Assembly (NCBI GenBank): GCA_018340375.1
Contig: JAFFJZ010000048.1
Span: forward strand, 930,001 to 994,000
Direction: 5' to 3'
Length of the DNA: 64,000 nucleotides
Source: Gonatopus flavifemur
Taxonomy: Eukaryota; Arthropoda; Insecta; Hymenoptera; Dryinidae
Of the stretch, positions 54,721 through 64,000 are shown piece by piece (position 1 is the stretch's first letter; the number at the start of each line of letters is the position of its first letter). The translations under genes and the position numbers were made by a program. Below the pieces are notes generated by a model. The model ran no database searches and was not told the origin of the DNA. It was given only the letters and a program-made list of their open reading frames with translations.

Positions 54721-55249
54721 CACGGAGAAAAATGCAGCTCGAAAGGATAGTAATCTTTAATAGAAAATTGAAGAATATTTCTTAAATCCTGAGAATATTC
54801 CTTAAAATCTAAGAGTTTTTCTTAAATTCGTAATAAACATAAAACGGTTCAGATTTCTCTTAAATATTGCTCGAAAAACAATGGAAAATTATCAATACTT
54901 AACAAATCATAAAAACAAATATGAAGTTTCCAAAAGTCGCGCATGGAATTTTACAAAGTGAATAACAAAATTCTGTAATTTGAAAATAAGATTTCAAAAT
55001 TTTGTTATTTACTTTGTAAAATTTCATGCGTGACTTTTGGACACTTCATATTTGTTTTGATGATCTGTTAAGTATTGATAATTCTCCATTGTTTTTCGAG
55101 CAATGATCAAGAGAAATCTGAACCGTTTTATGTTTATTACGAACTTAAGAAAAATTCTTAGATTTTAAGATATATTCTCAGATTTAAAGGAATATTCTCC
55201 AATTTTCTCATAAAGATTATTATCCTTTCGAGCTGCATTTTCCTCCGTG
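54721..55249. mobile_element. CACNG-type hairpin MITE, 529 bp, TA duplication
   Basis: It starts CACGGAGAAAAATGCAGC and ends with the complement of CACGGAGGAAAATGCAGC, with TA on both sides. The arms pair almost fully (CTCGAAAGGATA, AATCTAAGA, ACATAAAACGGTTCAGATTT, GACTTTTGG). Confidence 0.9.
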
Positions 55250-55420
55250 TAGGGGTGCATTCGAGACCAGACGATATTTCAGAAAATATCATCTCGGTAT
55301 CGAAACATATCGTCAAGCTTGAATATCGTCTCGGTATCGTGTTATATCGTTGGACTGGTATCGATATCATCTTGATATAAGAAATTCTGCATTCATGATT
55401 TCAAATTTTTACTAGTATTT
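55250..55420. repeat. ATATCGT/GATATC-rich stretch
   Basis: From about 55270 to 55375 the words ATATCGTC, CGGTATCG and GATATC recur. No gene is supported. Confidence 0.5.
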
Positions 55421-55600
55421 CACAGTAAAAGTGAAACTCACTTCCTGCCTGAATATCAGCTTATTTCAAGGTGCAACTAAAGCTAGCTCTATCTCCAGTA
55501 AAATTAGGAATGAAAAACAAATGCTGACACAATGGAGGAGACTGAATTTCAGTGAAATTTCAAAGTAAGTTGCAACCACATTCAGACTGACTTTTTACAG
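55421..55600. mobile_element. CACNG-type MITE, diverged
   Basis: It starts CACAGTAAAAGTGAAACTCA and ends GACTTTTTACAGT. It is the reverse-oriented relative of 25757-25939, sharing ATATCAGCTTATTT and CTGACACAATGGA. The last base of the right end is mutated. Confidence 0.8.
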
Positions 55601-56789
55601 TATTAATTTTGTTTTCAATCGAATTTCCCATATAAGAATGTTTCATATGATACAGAAAATTTCACATATTTATAAAATATGCATACCAAATCATACATAT
55701 CCCCGGGAAAAAATGAAAATTGACTTATTCAAGACCCTGTTTGACCCCAAGTTGGAATGGTTTGTATCCAGACAAGGCGTTGGACCCTAGTAGATATTAC
55801 TCCAGTGACTTCTTAGACTATCATGAGGTCTTGCTAGGCCTCGCGAGACTCTCTTATGAGCTTCGTAAGACCTTGCGAGGCCCACAGAATGACTGGAGTA
55901 ATTTCTACTAAAGGATGCCCCAGTTCTCAATCGGAGAAGTTTTCACCCGGGTCATGTATATAAAATATGACTATGAAAATATGTAGTGAACATTTGCATC
56001 AGATATATGGTACTATTTGGGAGTATACAATTTTCCTAAACTGTACCTATACTTGAATCTATGAAAAATTTGTAAAATACACATATCATCATTGAATTGT
56101 AATTTTTGTCTTCTTCTGAAAAAATTATCTTTTTCACTGATGTTCCTCTACTCTAGTTTGAGTTGGAAATAAAGTGAGATTATAAAATCCTTGTGAAGCA
56201 ATGGAAGTCGTGTTCCGAAATAGAAAGTTTCGATCGGATAAAATCAAAGCAGTCCTATTTTATACCAGTGCCTTGAGAACATACTTATTTTAATGTTTTT
56301 TGACATGCTGCTTTTTTCCGAGAATTACACTAATTAGGACTGAACACTATCTTATTTAAGTTTGAAGTTTCAGAACTTATCCTTCTGCCGTACAAAACAA
56401 AAACGTGGCTAACTCAATTTTTCATCAAAATGTGATTCTGGTATCATTTGATTCGGGAAATTTCCCTGAATGAGGTGAGATGAAAAAATAATTTCCAAAG
56501 AAAACTGAGTGAACTATCTTCTGGCCTAGTACGACAGCCTTATTATTGTTATATCATTCTGATTCTAAAAGCCCTTTTGGAGATTCCGGTCCACTTGAGA
56601 ATTTTCAGCAAAATTGCGATGGAAATTTGTAGCAATATTAACAGAGGGAAAAATGATGAGGCTCGCGGACACATTTTCGCTGTTTGTAAAAATTCCCATC
56701 GGAAACATAACAAGAACGTTCCGTGTCGGATGAAAAAATGTACCAGGAGCGTATTCGGGTGAAATAAAAATGAAGGTTCTCCAAACATA
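55601..56789. other. No gene recognised
   Basis: A short inverted pair (AGTAGATATTACTCCAGT facing ACTGGAGTAATTTCTACT) spans about 55788-55913 and may be a small hairpin element. Nothing else is supported. Confidence 0.45.
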
Positions 56790-56993
56790 CACTGAGAAAA
56801 AATGTAGTGGAGCCAACCTCGTGGCGACTTTAAATACGGCGAATCTCGCCGCGAAGTTGAGTTAACTGAATATCGATTGAAGTAAACGCTTATTCGGTCA
56901 ATTCAATCAATATTCAGTTGACTCAACTTCGCGGTAAGATTCACAATATTTAAACTCACCGCGAGGTTGGCTCCACTACATTTTTTTTCAGTG
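56790..56993. mobile_element. CACNG-type hairpin MITE, TA duplication
   Basis: 204 bp from CACTGAGAAAAAATGTAGTG to the complement of CACTGAAAAAAAATGTAGTG, with TA on both sides. Arms of about 90 bp pair through GAGCCAACCTCG and GCGAAGTTGAGT. Confidence 0.95.
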
Positions 56994-57200
56994 TATCAAA
57001 ACCTATTTCCCGAAAACCAAGACACGCAGAACTTATAAGAACATAACCGATAGGTTATTCCTCATATTTTCCTCAAAACATGGAAGAACTCTCCGGAAAG
57101 TTTTCTTTATCCATGTAAAAATTCCTTAGTCTTTTCCTCAAAACATGGAAATTAATATGGAAATTTGCCTTCTTGAAAAAACTAAGCTGAGTGCCATCTA
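56994..57200. repeat. F1 fragments
   Basis: F1 words (CCTCAAAACATGGAAGA, GGAAAGTTTTCTTTATCC) occur at about 57055-57175 without intact ends. Confidence 0.6.
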
Positions 57201-58080
57201 AGTTCGACCATGCTGGGTAGGGCCAATAGGAATTTGGTTACATAGTCGAACCATGTTAGGTAGGACCATGCTGCGTAGGATCAACCTACATGGGATCAGG
57301 TTGGTCCTACCTAGGTTGGTACTACCTAATATGAGTCTACCTAGAGGTCGGTACTACCCTGTATGGTTCTATCCAGTCCTAGTATGAACCTGGGACAGAA
57401 CATGCTTGATATGGCCTCAGATAGTGATAAATGAATCTTGGAAATTCCAGTATACCAGAACTTCTGTACGAATTATCCAGAGGTTTTACATTTTTATCAA
57501 ATTGCGTCACAGTTTTGTCCCACTGGCATTCCGAGATTTTTCTGTAGTTTATGATTAATTTGAAAGGTATCGCTTCTTCAAATTTTGCAATTAAACAGAT
57601 TTCACGATCCGGTCATAAGATTGTCAGGCTGTTTGCATTTACAATACACTTGTGTTTGTTGATATTTTTCTTATCACGTTCTTTAATTAATCCCAGTATA
57701 AAAAAAACGTGTATCATGTTGATTTTTCAAAATCACTCTGATATTGGTGCACTTGAAATGAGTCAAGTTTGAGTTGGTAAAATTGGAATAAGGCCAGTCT
57801 AGCTGGAACTAAGTTGATCCTATATTGGTTGTTAAGTCAGCCAACATGGCCTGTAACTAGTACCAGTTGCAAGCAGGTTGATTGCAGATTGGTTGTTGGA
57901 CCAACTATCATGGTTATAACCAGCACCAGCATGAACCAACTGGACACCGATTGGGACCAAGTTGTTCCCCTATTAGCTGTTGGGCCAACCATCATGGTCT
58001 GTAACTGGCACCAGCGGGTACCAAGTCTGTCCAACTGGAACCAAGTTCCTTGTTGGGTCATGCTGGGTTTTTTCAACAGG
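57201..58080. repeat. Short-period degenerate repeats
   Basis: About 57220-57420 repeats GTAGGACCA/GGTCCTACCTA words in both orientations. About 57785-58070 repeats AACTGGNACCAAGTTG and TTGGGCCAAC-like words. A GACCATGCTGGGTAGGG at about 57207 and a GGGTCATGCTGGGTT at about 58053 may be related ends. The sequence between holds a 73-codon frame that I do not trust. Confidence 0.5.
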
Positions 58081-58838
58081 GTGGCAACTTTATGGAAATG
58101 GAAAACTTTTCTACGGGTGTCACAGTAATATTTCAATGTCTGCACTGAATGATCACAGTAATATTGCTGCAATGCTTCTAACATACTGTAATATTACCGC
58201 AATATTGTTGCAGTACCCGTAGAGAAGGTTTGCCTGTCCATTTCCATGGGCGTGTCAAATTTCCATAGTTTCTCCCATGTTTTGGGAAAATTATGGGGAA
58301 AGAATAAGGATATTTGGCAAGAATGCAATACTGTAACAATATCGCAGTATCCCGTAGGAACGTTTCCTCTATTAATTTCCATAAACTTGCCAAATTTCAA
58401 TGTTCTCTTCCATGTTTCGAGGAGAAAATAGGAACAAGAATAAGGAAATTTGGCATGAACAAGGAAAACTTTCCCAAAGAATGTGAAAAATATTGCAGCA
58501 ACACTTCTATGATGGAAAAGCGTGGATATTGGAATATGAGAGCAATAATAAGTGTAAAGTTGTGTAATATAACAGCAATATTTATACACTAATAGCACAC
58601 GATAGAGATACCATAAAGAAGTTTTCCCATGTTTTGAGGAAAATATGGGGGAAAGAATATGGAAATTTGGCAAGGATGAGGGAAACTTTCCTAAGGGCGT
58701 AGAGAAGTTTTCTCTATTCATTTCCATAAAATTGCCAAATTCCCATGTTCTTTCCCGTGTTTCGTGGAACAAAAACAGGAGAGGAACAAGGAAATTTAGC
58801 AGGATTATGGAAATGAACAAGAAAAACTTCCCCTACGG
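58081..58838. repeat. AATATTGC hairpin region interrupted by F1 copies
   Basis: AGTAATATT, GCAATATTG and AATATTGCAGCAA words recur at about 58108-58217 and 58470-58500. F1 copies or parts lie at about 58083-58118, 58219-58320, 58351-58480, 58614-58694 and 58698-58838. The F1 copies appear to have inserted into an older hairpin element. Confidence 0.65.
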
Positions 58839-59492
58839 ACCCTTGTTTTGTCCCATGTGGAAATAGTCAGAGTTGCACTTGCCAGACTTCGGCAGATATA
58901 ACTGTGCCCATTCAGAAGTATTACCGTTTTTCCACTGGCGCCAAATGTTTGCCGAATTTCAGACAGTACTGGCTGACGCGGTCAGACCGTCTTCAGCCAG
59001 TATCGAATTAATAATGTTCGGAGAATACCCAAACCATACAGAAACGGAATCGTGCTGGTACCGAATCACAGTTAGTTGGATGGTAAAATGCGAACAAAAG
59101 ACGATACTGCACCAGTATCGATGCAACGTTGTTCTAATACGGAACAGATAGGGGATAGGAATTTCACTGATCTTTCCAATAACCCGGTTACTTTGACGAG
59201 ACAATACTGCACCAGTACTGAGCCAGAGTTAGTATTAGCACTCAATATGTTCCATAGACGACAATGTGCCATTATTGATTAGACTCTGACTGATTACGAA
59301 ATTGATAGTCGACTGGCATTAAAATCACGATCTTAGCAACTTGGCTGTTGCAGTGAGTCGAAGTCGCGCTAGCGTTAAGCCAGAGTTGGTATCATCATTC
59401 AATATGTTTGAGAGGCAGCGATGTGCCAGTATTGATAGGACTCAGACTTTCTACAGAATCGGTGGTTGAATGGGATTAAAATCACGATCTTA

Positions 59493-60218
59493 CACTGAAG
59501 GAAAAAACTTGTCAAAGTTACATCATTGAATGAATATATAGATGATTGAGGATTTAGTGCAAGCGACCACAATTTCAGTTGATTTTACAACAACGCATGT
59601 GAAATATACCACAGCTGATGCGAGATATACCATAGCTGAAGTGCATCCTACTTTCCCTGCGGTGAAATTAGCTAAAATTGTAGTAGCTCGCACTACATTT
59701 TTGAATCGTCCATATATTTACTTAACCCTTAGCTGCCACACTTCGCCAGTGTAACATAGCTGCCACACTGGGGTCGATGATGACCCCAACTGTAAATGTA
59801 TACCAAAGCCAAGCTATGCGTACATGAGCCTTGGAAAAATTTTAGAGAGTACTAAAACTATTCCCATTTCCAGTCAAATAATTTACCTAAAGGAAAATTG
59901 ATTTCGAAGTTGTGCAAAAATTATGTGTGCAGCACACATGGCATCGCTTCTTTTCATCGATCAATGGGTATATTCTCGGTTCTAGATGAAATTATCACTG
60001 TATCATGGACAAAAATTATATGAAACATGGATAATCATGTCACGCTAGGGTGGAGTGAGGTGGAGAAACTCTAAAGTGGCACCAGATTGCGCGAAGAGTT
60101 CGAATTATTGAGTTTCTTGATGGTAATTCAAGATTGAATCATGTTGGGGTCAGTCTGACCCCAGTGTGGCAGCTAAGGGTTAAAAAGAGGTAAATTTGAC
60201 AACTTTTTTTTCTCGGTG
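59493..60218. mobile_element. CACNG-type element nested in 58852-60928, TA duplication
   Basis: It starts CACTGAAGGAAAAAACTTGT and ends with the complement of CACCGAGAAAAAAAAGTTGT, with TA on both sides. Removing it restores an ATCTTAG(T/C)AACT(C/T)GGCTGTTG sequence found intact at about 59330-59350, which confirms its boundaries. It itself contains a piggyBac-type MITE. Confidence 0.9.
59726..60179. mobile_element. piggyBac-type MITE, TTAA duplication
   Basis: It starts CCCTTAGCTGCCACACT and ends with AGTGTGGCAGCTAAGGG. TTAA lies on both sides (59722-59725 and 60180-60183). A second GCTGCCACACTGGGGTC block just inside the left end pairs with GACCCCAGTGTGGCAGC at the right. TTAA targets and CCCT-type ends are characteristic of piggyBac. 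It has no coding capacity. Confidence 0.9.
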
Positions 60219-60413
60219 TAGTAACTCGGCTGTTGTAGTGAGCTGAAGTCGCGCCAGCATTAGGCCAGAGTTGATATCATCATTCAATATGTTCGAGAGA
60301 CGACAATGTGCCAGTATTGGTAGGACTTTATTCCTTTACGGAATCTATGGTGAACTGTATGACTTCAATGGTCCTGTTACCATGAATGGCAATTTGAGTG
60401 ATTCGTTGTCAAC

Positions 60414-60482
60414 TCGGAGATCGGCTGATGTGATAGAGACTAGGTTTCTCACTCGCAGGACCTGGGTTCAATCCTCACTCAG
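60414..60482 (+). other. tRNA-like module, second copy
   Basis: ATCGGCTGATGTGATAGAG and ACCTGGGTTCAATCCTCACT match the module at 24386-24453, although the surrounding elements differ. Confidence 0.5.
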
Positions 60483-60928
60483 TGAACTTTCAAGGAATCA
60501 TTTCTAAAGTGCCTTTCTCCGATGACAATAATGGGAACAATGGATTCTTAAGATTGTCAAAGTTCAAATTCAATGTTTTTTTTTTAATTGAAATATGATT
60601 ACTCTTGGTAACTTCGGTTACCGGTACTGTGCCAGTAATGGGCCGGACTTAAATTTCTACATAGGATGTCATCATTCCGACTCCTTGTCGTTTTTCATTC
60701 AGCACTGGTAAAACAACTGATCATGTTGCAAGCCAGAGTTCCGCCAGAGTTGGCTTGCATTGAAAATCGGTACCAATTCGGTGGTAAATGTTCCTCCGGC
60801 CCTTATGTAAAATAATGTTATCATTTCGGCTCCATTCCAGTACTGTGAATTCAACTGGCCCAATACTGGCAGCTATGGATTTGCCAGTACTCAACCAGTA
60901 GCGGCGCGTGTTTCCATTTCCACATGGG

Positions 60929-61402
60929 TTTCCATGTTTCGAGGAAGGAACAGGGAAAAGAACAAGCGAATTTTGCATGAACGAGGAAAACTCTCATAAG
61001 GGCACAATCAAACGTACAGCTACCAAAAGTAACTGCTACAATTACACTCATAAGCTCAAGCAGAAGCTTTATTGCCCGTTGACCCCTCAAGAAAGTTCCT
61101 CTCGTTCATACCAAATTCCTTGTTCTTTATCCCAATTTTTTCCTCGAAACATGGAAAAGAATATGAAAATTTGGCAAGTTTATGGAAATGAATGGGGAAA
61201 ACTTTTATACGGGCCTGCTTGCGCAATATACAATCATTACGTCACGATCAATATTTCAATCACTCATTCAGTTGAATAAGTTAATATATGAAAGTTTTCC
61301 ACATGGTCGCAGATTTTCTTTTATTCTGCCCTCAAAACGTGAAGCAAAGAAAAAGACCTTTGTCAGTTTGTGAAAATTGACAGGAATAATTTTTTTAAGG
61401 TC
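60929..61402. repeat. Three F1 copies
   Basis: F1 sequence at about 60929-61000 (left half missing, abutting the CCC-type end), about 61085-61214 and about 61285-61402 (degenerate). Confidence 0.75.
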
Positions 61403-62018
61403 TAACATTTTTCTGTGTAATATATTAGGGGCCCATTTATTTATGCAAATAAACACCCATCTTTTCTCTCCTTCTACGAAACGTTCCATCACCTAGTTAA
61501 ATAAATCTCAGTCCCAGCTGTTTCGGAAGAAACTTCCATCGAATCCAATTCGTACCTGAAATGCTTGAATAAAAAATTCGTAAAAAAATGCACGTTGTCT
61601 TCGCGAGGTATGACATACGCCTCGCATAAATCAAAGATACACACGCTGTACGTTGTCTCGAGAACTCAGAATAAAAGTAATCGAACCGAGAGGACAAGAT
61701 AATTTCCCCATCGCAAGTGCGCTAATTACTGCTGCACGAAGGCTTAATATATTTATTCACATGTTTATTGAAAGATATCGAAGTATCCGATCGCTGCAGG
61801 TTCGGCAAGAAGCCGATTAAGATGGAATCTTGACAAATCTCAGCAAACTTTCCCTTCAATGAAGAAAGAAATCCTGGTCAAGGATTCGTATGGAACGTGA
61901 TACAATAATTCCACACACACAGGTGAAACAGGTGCTACTCTCGATAAAGGAGAGGGATGGAATATGTCACAGACTTGACGTAGAAGAAATTGCTGTGATT
62001 GGTTCTCAGTCGTTGTCA

Positions 62019-62050
<32 letters not shown>

Positions 62051-62326
62051 ATCATCATCATCATCATCATCTTCACCGGAGCAGCTGGTGTCTTCTCTCT
62101 CTACGTCTTATTGCCTCCAATTAAGGAAGTGTTGTGCCTTTTCGTCGTCGTAACAGGTGTCACGATTCAACCATGATTATATGCGCGCAACCAAACATCC
62201 CTCCAGTGCTGGATTTTGCCAAAAATTTCGTAATATCTACCCCCTTACATTTATTTCGCAATGTTCTTTGAATAAACCTATTGAATCATTCTAAATCTTA
62301 TTGAATTTTTGACGATGTCATTCGGG
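61403..62326. other. Largely unique; TCG/TCA microsatellite
   Basis: A run of TCG and TCA triplets lies at about 62016-62073. An 87-codon plus-strand frame (61890-62153) passes through it as poly-serine and has a weakly protein-like start (IKERDGICHRLDVEEIAVIG). Without a splice site or known homologue I do not call it a gene. Confidence 0.5.
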
Positions 62327-62622
62327 CACTGAGAACCCAATTCCTTAGATTGGAAGAAAATTTCTTTGCCCTCATTCTGGTAAATCTTGTTTTCAATGGG
62401 AAAAATAATTCATTTCAATAAAAAAAAGTTTTTGATTGAATTGAAGTAATTTTTTTCAAATTCAAGAAGGAATAGATTTTTGTTCCAATTTGAAAATTCT
62501 TTGTTTCAGTTTGATGAAAACTGAATTTCCTTCCAACTGATTTTTTTTTGATTGAACAAAATATTTATTGCAGCGAGGACAAAGAAAAATTTCTTCCAAT
62601 CTAAAAAATTGGGCTCTCCGTG
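62327..62622. mobile_element. CACNG-type hairpin MITE
   Basis: It starts CACTGAGAACCCAATTCC and ends with the complement of CACGGAGAGCCCAATTTT. The arms pair through TTAGATTGGAAGAAA and TTCTTTG. It abuts or is inserted at the left tip of an F1 copy, so its own flanks (GG and CG) do not match. Confidence 0.8.
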
Positions 62623-62960
62623 CGTAGAAAAGTTTTCTCTATCCGTTTCCATGAACTTGCAAAATTCCCATATTATTTTCCATGTTTCAAGGAAAAAGTA
62701 CCGCAAGGAATGAGAACATGTCGCATGGACGAGGAAAATTTTGATAAGGGTTCGAAACTAATTTAAATTTGTTTTGATGAATTTGGTCAGACTCAATGAG
62801 ATATCATTTCGATATTTTTCAGGAATTGATGATTTCCACACATAAAAATTGTGATTCCATTGTAACCCGTAGGAAATTTTTCTCCGTTCATTCCCATGTT
62901 TTGAGGAAAAATGGGGAAGAGAATGAGGAAATTTGGCAAGGACGAGGAAAACTGTTCTAC
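62623..62960. repeat. Two F1 copies
   Basis: F1 at about 62623-62750 (ending GAAAATTTTGATAAGGG) and about 62866-62957 (shortened centre). Confidence 0.75.
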
Positions 62961-63062
62961 GCGAACGTTTTATCCACAGCATTCTTCAGTTCTAACGACA
63001 GTAACTATTGTATATTATATTCTTTTTTTGCACATCCGTTCGTTAATTTTACGTACACACGC

Positions 63063-63179
63063 TATGCGACTGCCTCCTTCGTATAAACGAAACACCGACT
63101 GCACCTGCACCGATTTAGATATTGACCCTGAGAAAAGATCCGTGCGGAATGGAAAAAAGACAAAACCAATCAAATCCTA
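63063..63179 (+). CDS. Hypothetical short coding segment, low confidence
   Basis: From an ATG at 63063 the frame reads MRLPPSYKRNTDCTCTDLDI, then a basic RSVRNGKKTKPIKS end and a stop. The frame is open upstream into F1 sequence, so the true start or an acceptor is unknown. Composition looks more protein-like than the surrounding repeat frames. It may be chance. Confidence 0.2.
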
Positions 63180-63490
63180 ACCAAATTAAGTATATACATT
63201 GTTTTCCGGTTATAAGCTGCTTGTATCTTGGATCACCTGTTGTATAATTTTCGTACCTGTTACGCGATAAAGTGAATACTACTTGGTCGTTTATGGCTGA
63301 ATACTTCTGAGGAGCTCGTATTAACCAGGGAACACGGTTTAATTACAGTCACGTCAATATCATGTCACAACGATGGTACAAAGTCACGACAATGTATAGC
63401 TATATTAGTAGGATTTCAATTACCTTCTGTAATTAAAGTCCCCTCAAGATTTCCTGTTCTGAGGTCACCGAATTTCCCATAATTGAATGA
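63180..63490. other. No gene recognised
   Basis: No supported feature. Confidence 0.4.
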
Positions 63491-63507
63491 AATTGAATAT
63501 GCAAGGT

Positions 63508-63783
63508 GCTCTCTAAATCTGAAAGAGTGAAAAATCGCACATTTCACTCCACTCAGTGTCAGAAGTGAGCCTGTCCGCTTCGAGTGGAATTTTCACTCGT
63601 TTCGAGTGACCTCTCACTCTTTTAGAGTGAAAAATTCACTCTAGCGTCGAAGTGGTTGTGAATTTCTAACCTCAAACCTTAGAATATCGCTCTAAAAGAG
63701 TGGAAATTTCACTCGAAAATTCGACAGGCTCACTTCTGGCTGGCTAAAGAGTGAAATCTCACTCCAAAGATTTTGGAGAGTGT
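63508..63783. repeat. GAGTGAAA-rich inverted-repeat element
   Basis: The words GAGTGAAA and TTTCACTC alternate through the region, and larger blocks pair: TCAGAAGTGAGCCTGTC facing GACAGGCTCACTTCTGG, and CTCTCTAAATC near the left end facing GATTTTGGAGAG at the right. It is probably an old hairpin MITE. The ends could not be fixed. Confidence 0.65.
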
Positions 63784-63861
63784 ATCATAATTCGTAGATC
63801 AAATTTTATGGGTGTATTTTCCGGACGAAAATGAACAATTTTTCTGTTTGACAGAATTCCA

Positions 63862-63996
63862 AACAGAGAGGAAGATTTCTCTCGTCCATACGAAATTTTC
63901 TTATGTTTTCCCCATTTGTTTCAGAACGTGGAAAATAATATGGAAATTATGGAAATTTATGGGAATGCATAAGGGAAAACTTTTCTACAGAAAGGA
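63862..63996. mobile_element. F1 hairpin MITE, degenerate
   Basis: F1 sequence from GAGAGGAAGATTTCTC to AACTTTTCTACAG, close to the window end. Confidence 0.7.
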
Positions 63997-64000
63997 AATT

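Larger units (their letters stand above)
58852..60928. mobile_element. CCC-type element, 2.1 kb, containing nested MITEs
   Basis: It starts CCCATGTGGAAATAGTCAG and ends with the complement of CCCATGTGGAAATGGAAAC. The interior carries the CCAGTACTGAGCCAGAGTT repeat of 32320-33650 at several places (about 59210, 59375, 60255). The outer 2-bp flanks do not match (GT and TT). A tRNA-like module lies at 60414-60482. Confidence 0.8.

Noticed and set aside
61890..62153. 87-codon poly-serine frame as a gene
   Set aside because: Most of it is a TCG/TCA microsatellite, and no splice site or recognised domain supports it.
24836..63996. Recurrent open frames with FPCFEEKIGKRTRKF-like peptides
   Set aside because: They are translations of the F1 hairpin MITE, appear in several frames and both strands, and differ in length with each copy.

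Overview
The window is eukaryotic and looks like gene-poor animal DNA, most likely from an insect. It is visibly AT-rich and contains mariner transposase remnants, non-LTR retrotransposon (LINE) remnants and dozens of inverted-repeat elements. A few host-like exons are bounded by canonical GT/AG splice sites. There are no bacterial-type operons, rRNA genes or CRISPR arrays. The insect assignment is inference from element types; I cannot name a species.

Labels used below are mine. F1 is a ~130-bp hairpin MITE ending in CCCGTAGAAAAGTTTTCC, present in roughly 45 whole or partial copies. CCC-type elements begin CCC and end GGG. CACNG-type elements begin CACTG, CACGG, CACAG or similar and end with the complement. 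LINE-A and LINE-B are two unrelated retrotransposon families.

Layout. 0-1.2 kb: F1 copies. 1.2-4.7 kb: a degenerate transposon-like unit with repeat-rich inverted flanks around a broken gene of an uncharacterised animal protein family. 5-6 kb: hairpin elements. 6.4-9.4 kb: LINE-A pseudogene split by a MITE. 11.1-18.1 kb and 28.2 kb, minus strand: exons of one or two unrecognised host genes. 17.6-22.3 kb: a ~99% identical inverted duplication (1.83-kb arms) carrying three of those exons, a mariner and LINE-B pieces, inside a CACNG-type element. 23-32 kb: nested MITEs. 32-34 kb: a ~157-bp satellite-like array and a second mariner remnant. 35-37 kb: LINE-B pseudogene. 40.4-42.4 kb: a second copy of the CACNG element seen at 18.6-22.7 kb. 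42.4-45.6 kb: the least repetitive segment, ending in a plausible 76-codon coding segment. 46.5-51.7 kb: an element that is mostly one ~3.9-kb palindrome built from ~340-bp repeats. 52-64 kb: dense F1 copies, further MITEs, and a three-deep nest including a piggyBac-type MITE.

The main structural result is that 23 inverted-repeat elements of many sizes are flanked by identical 2-bp duplications (AA, TT, AT, TA, CA or TC), and their ends fall into only two terminal types. This suggests two transposition machineries, acting in trans and not restricted to TA, built most of this window. No intact transposase for either is present here.
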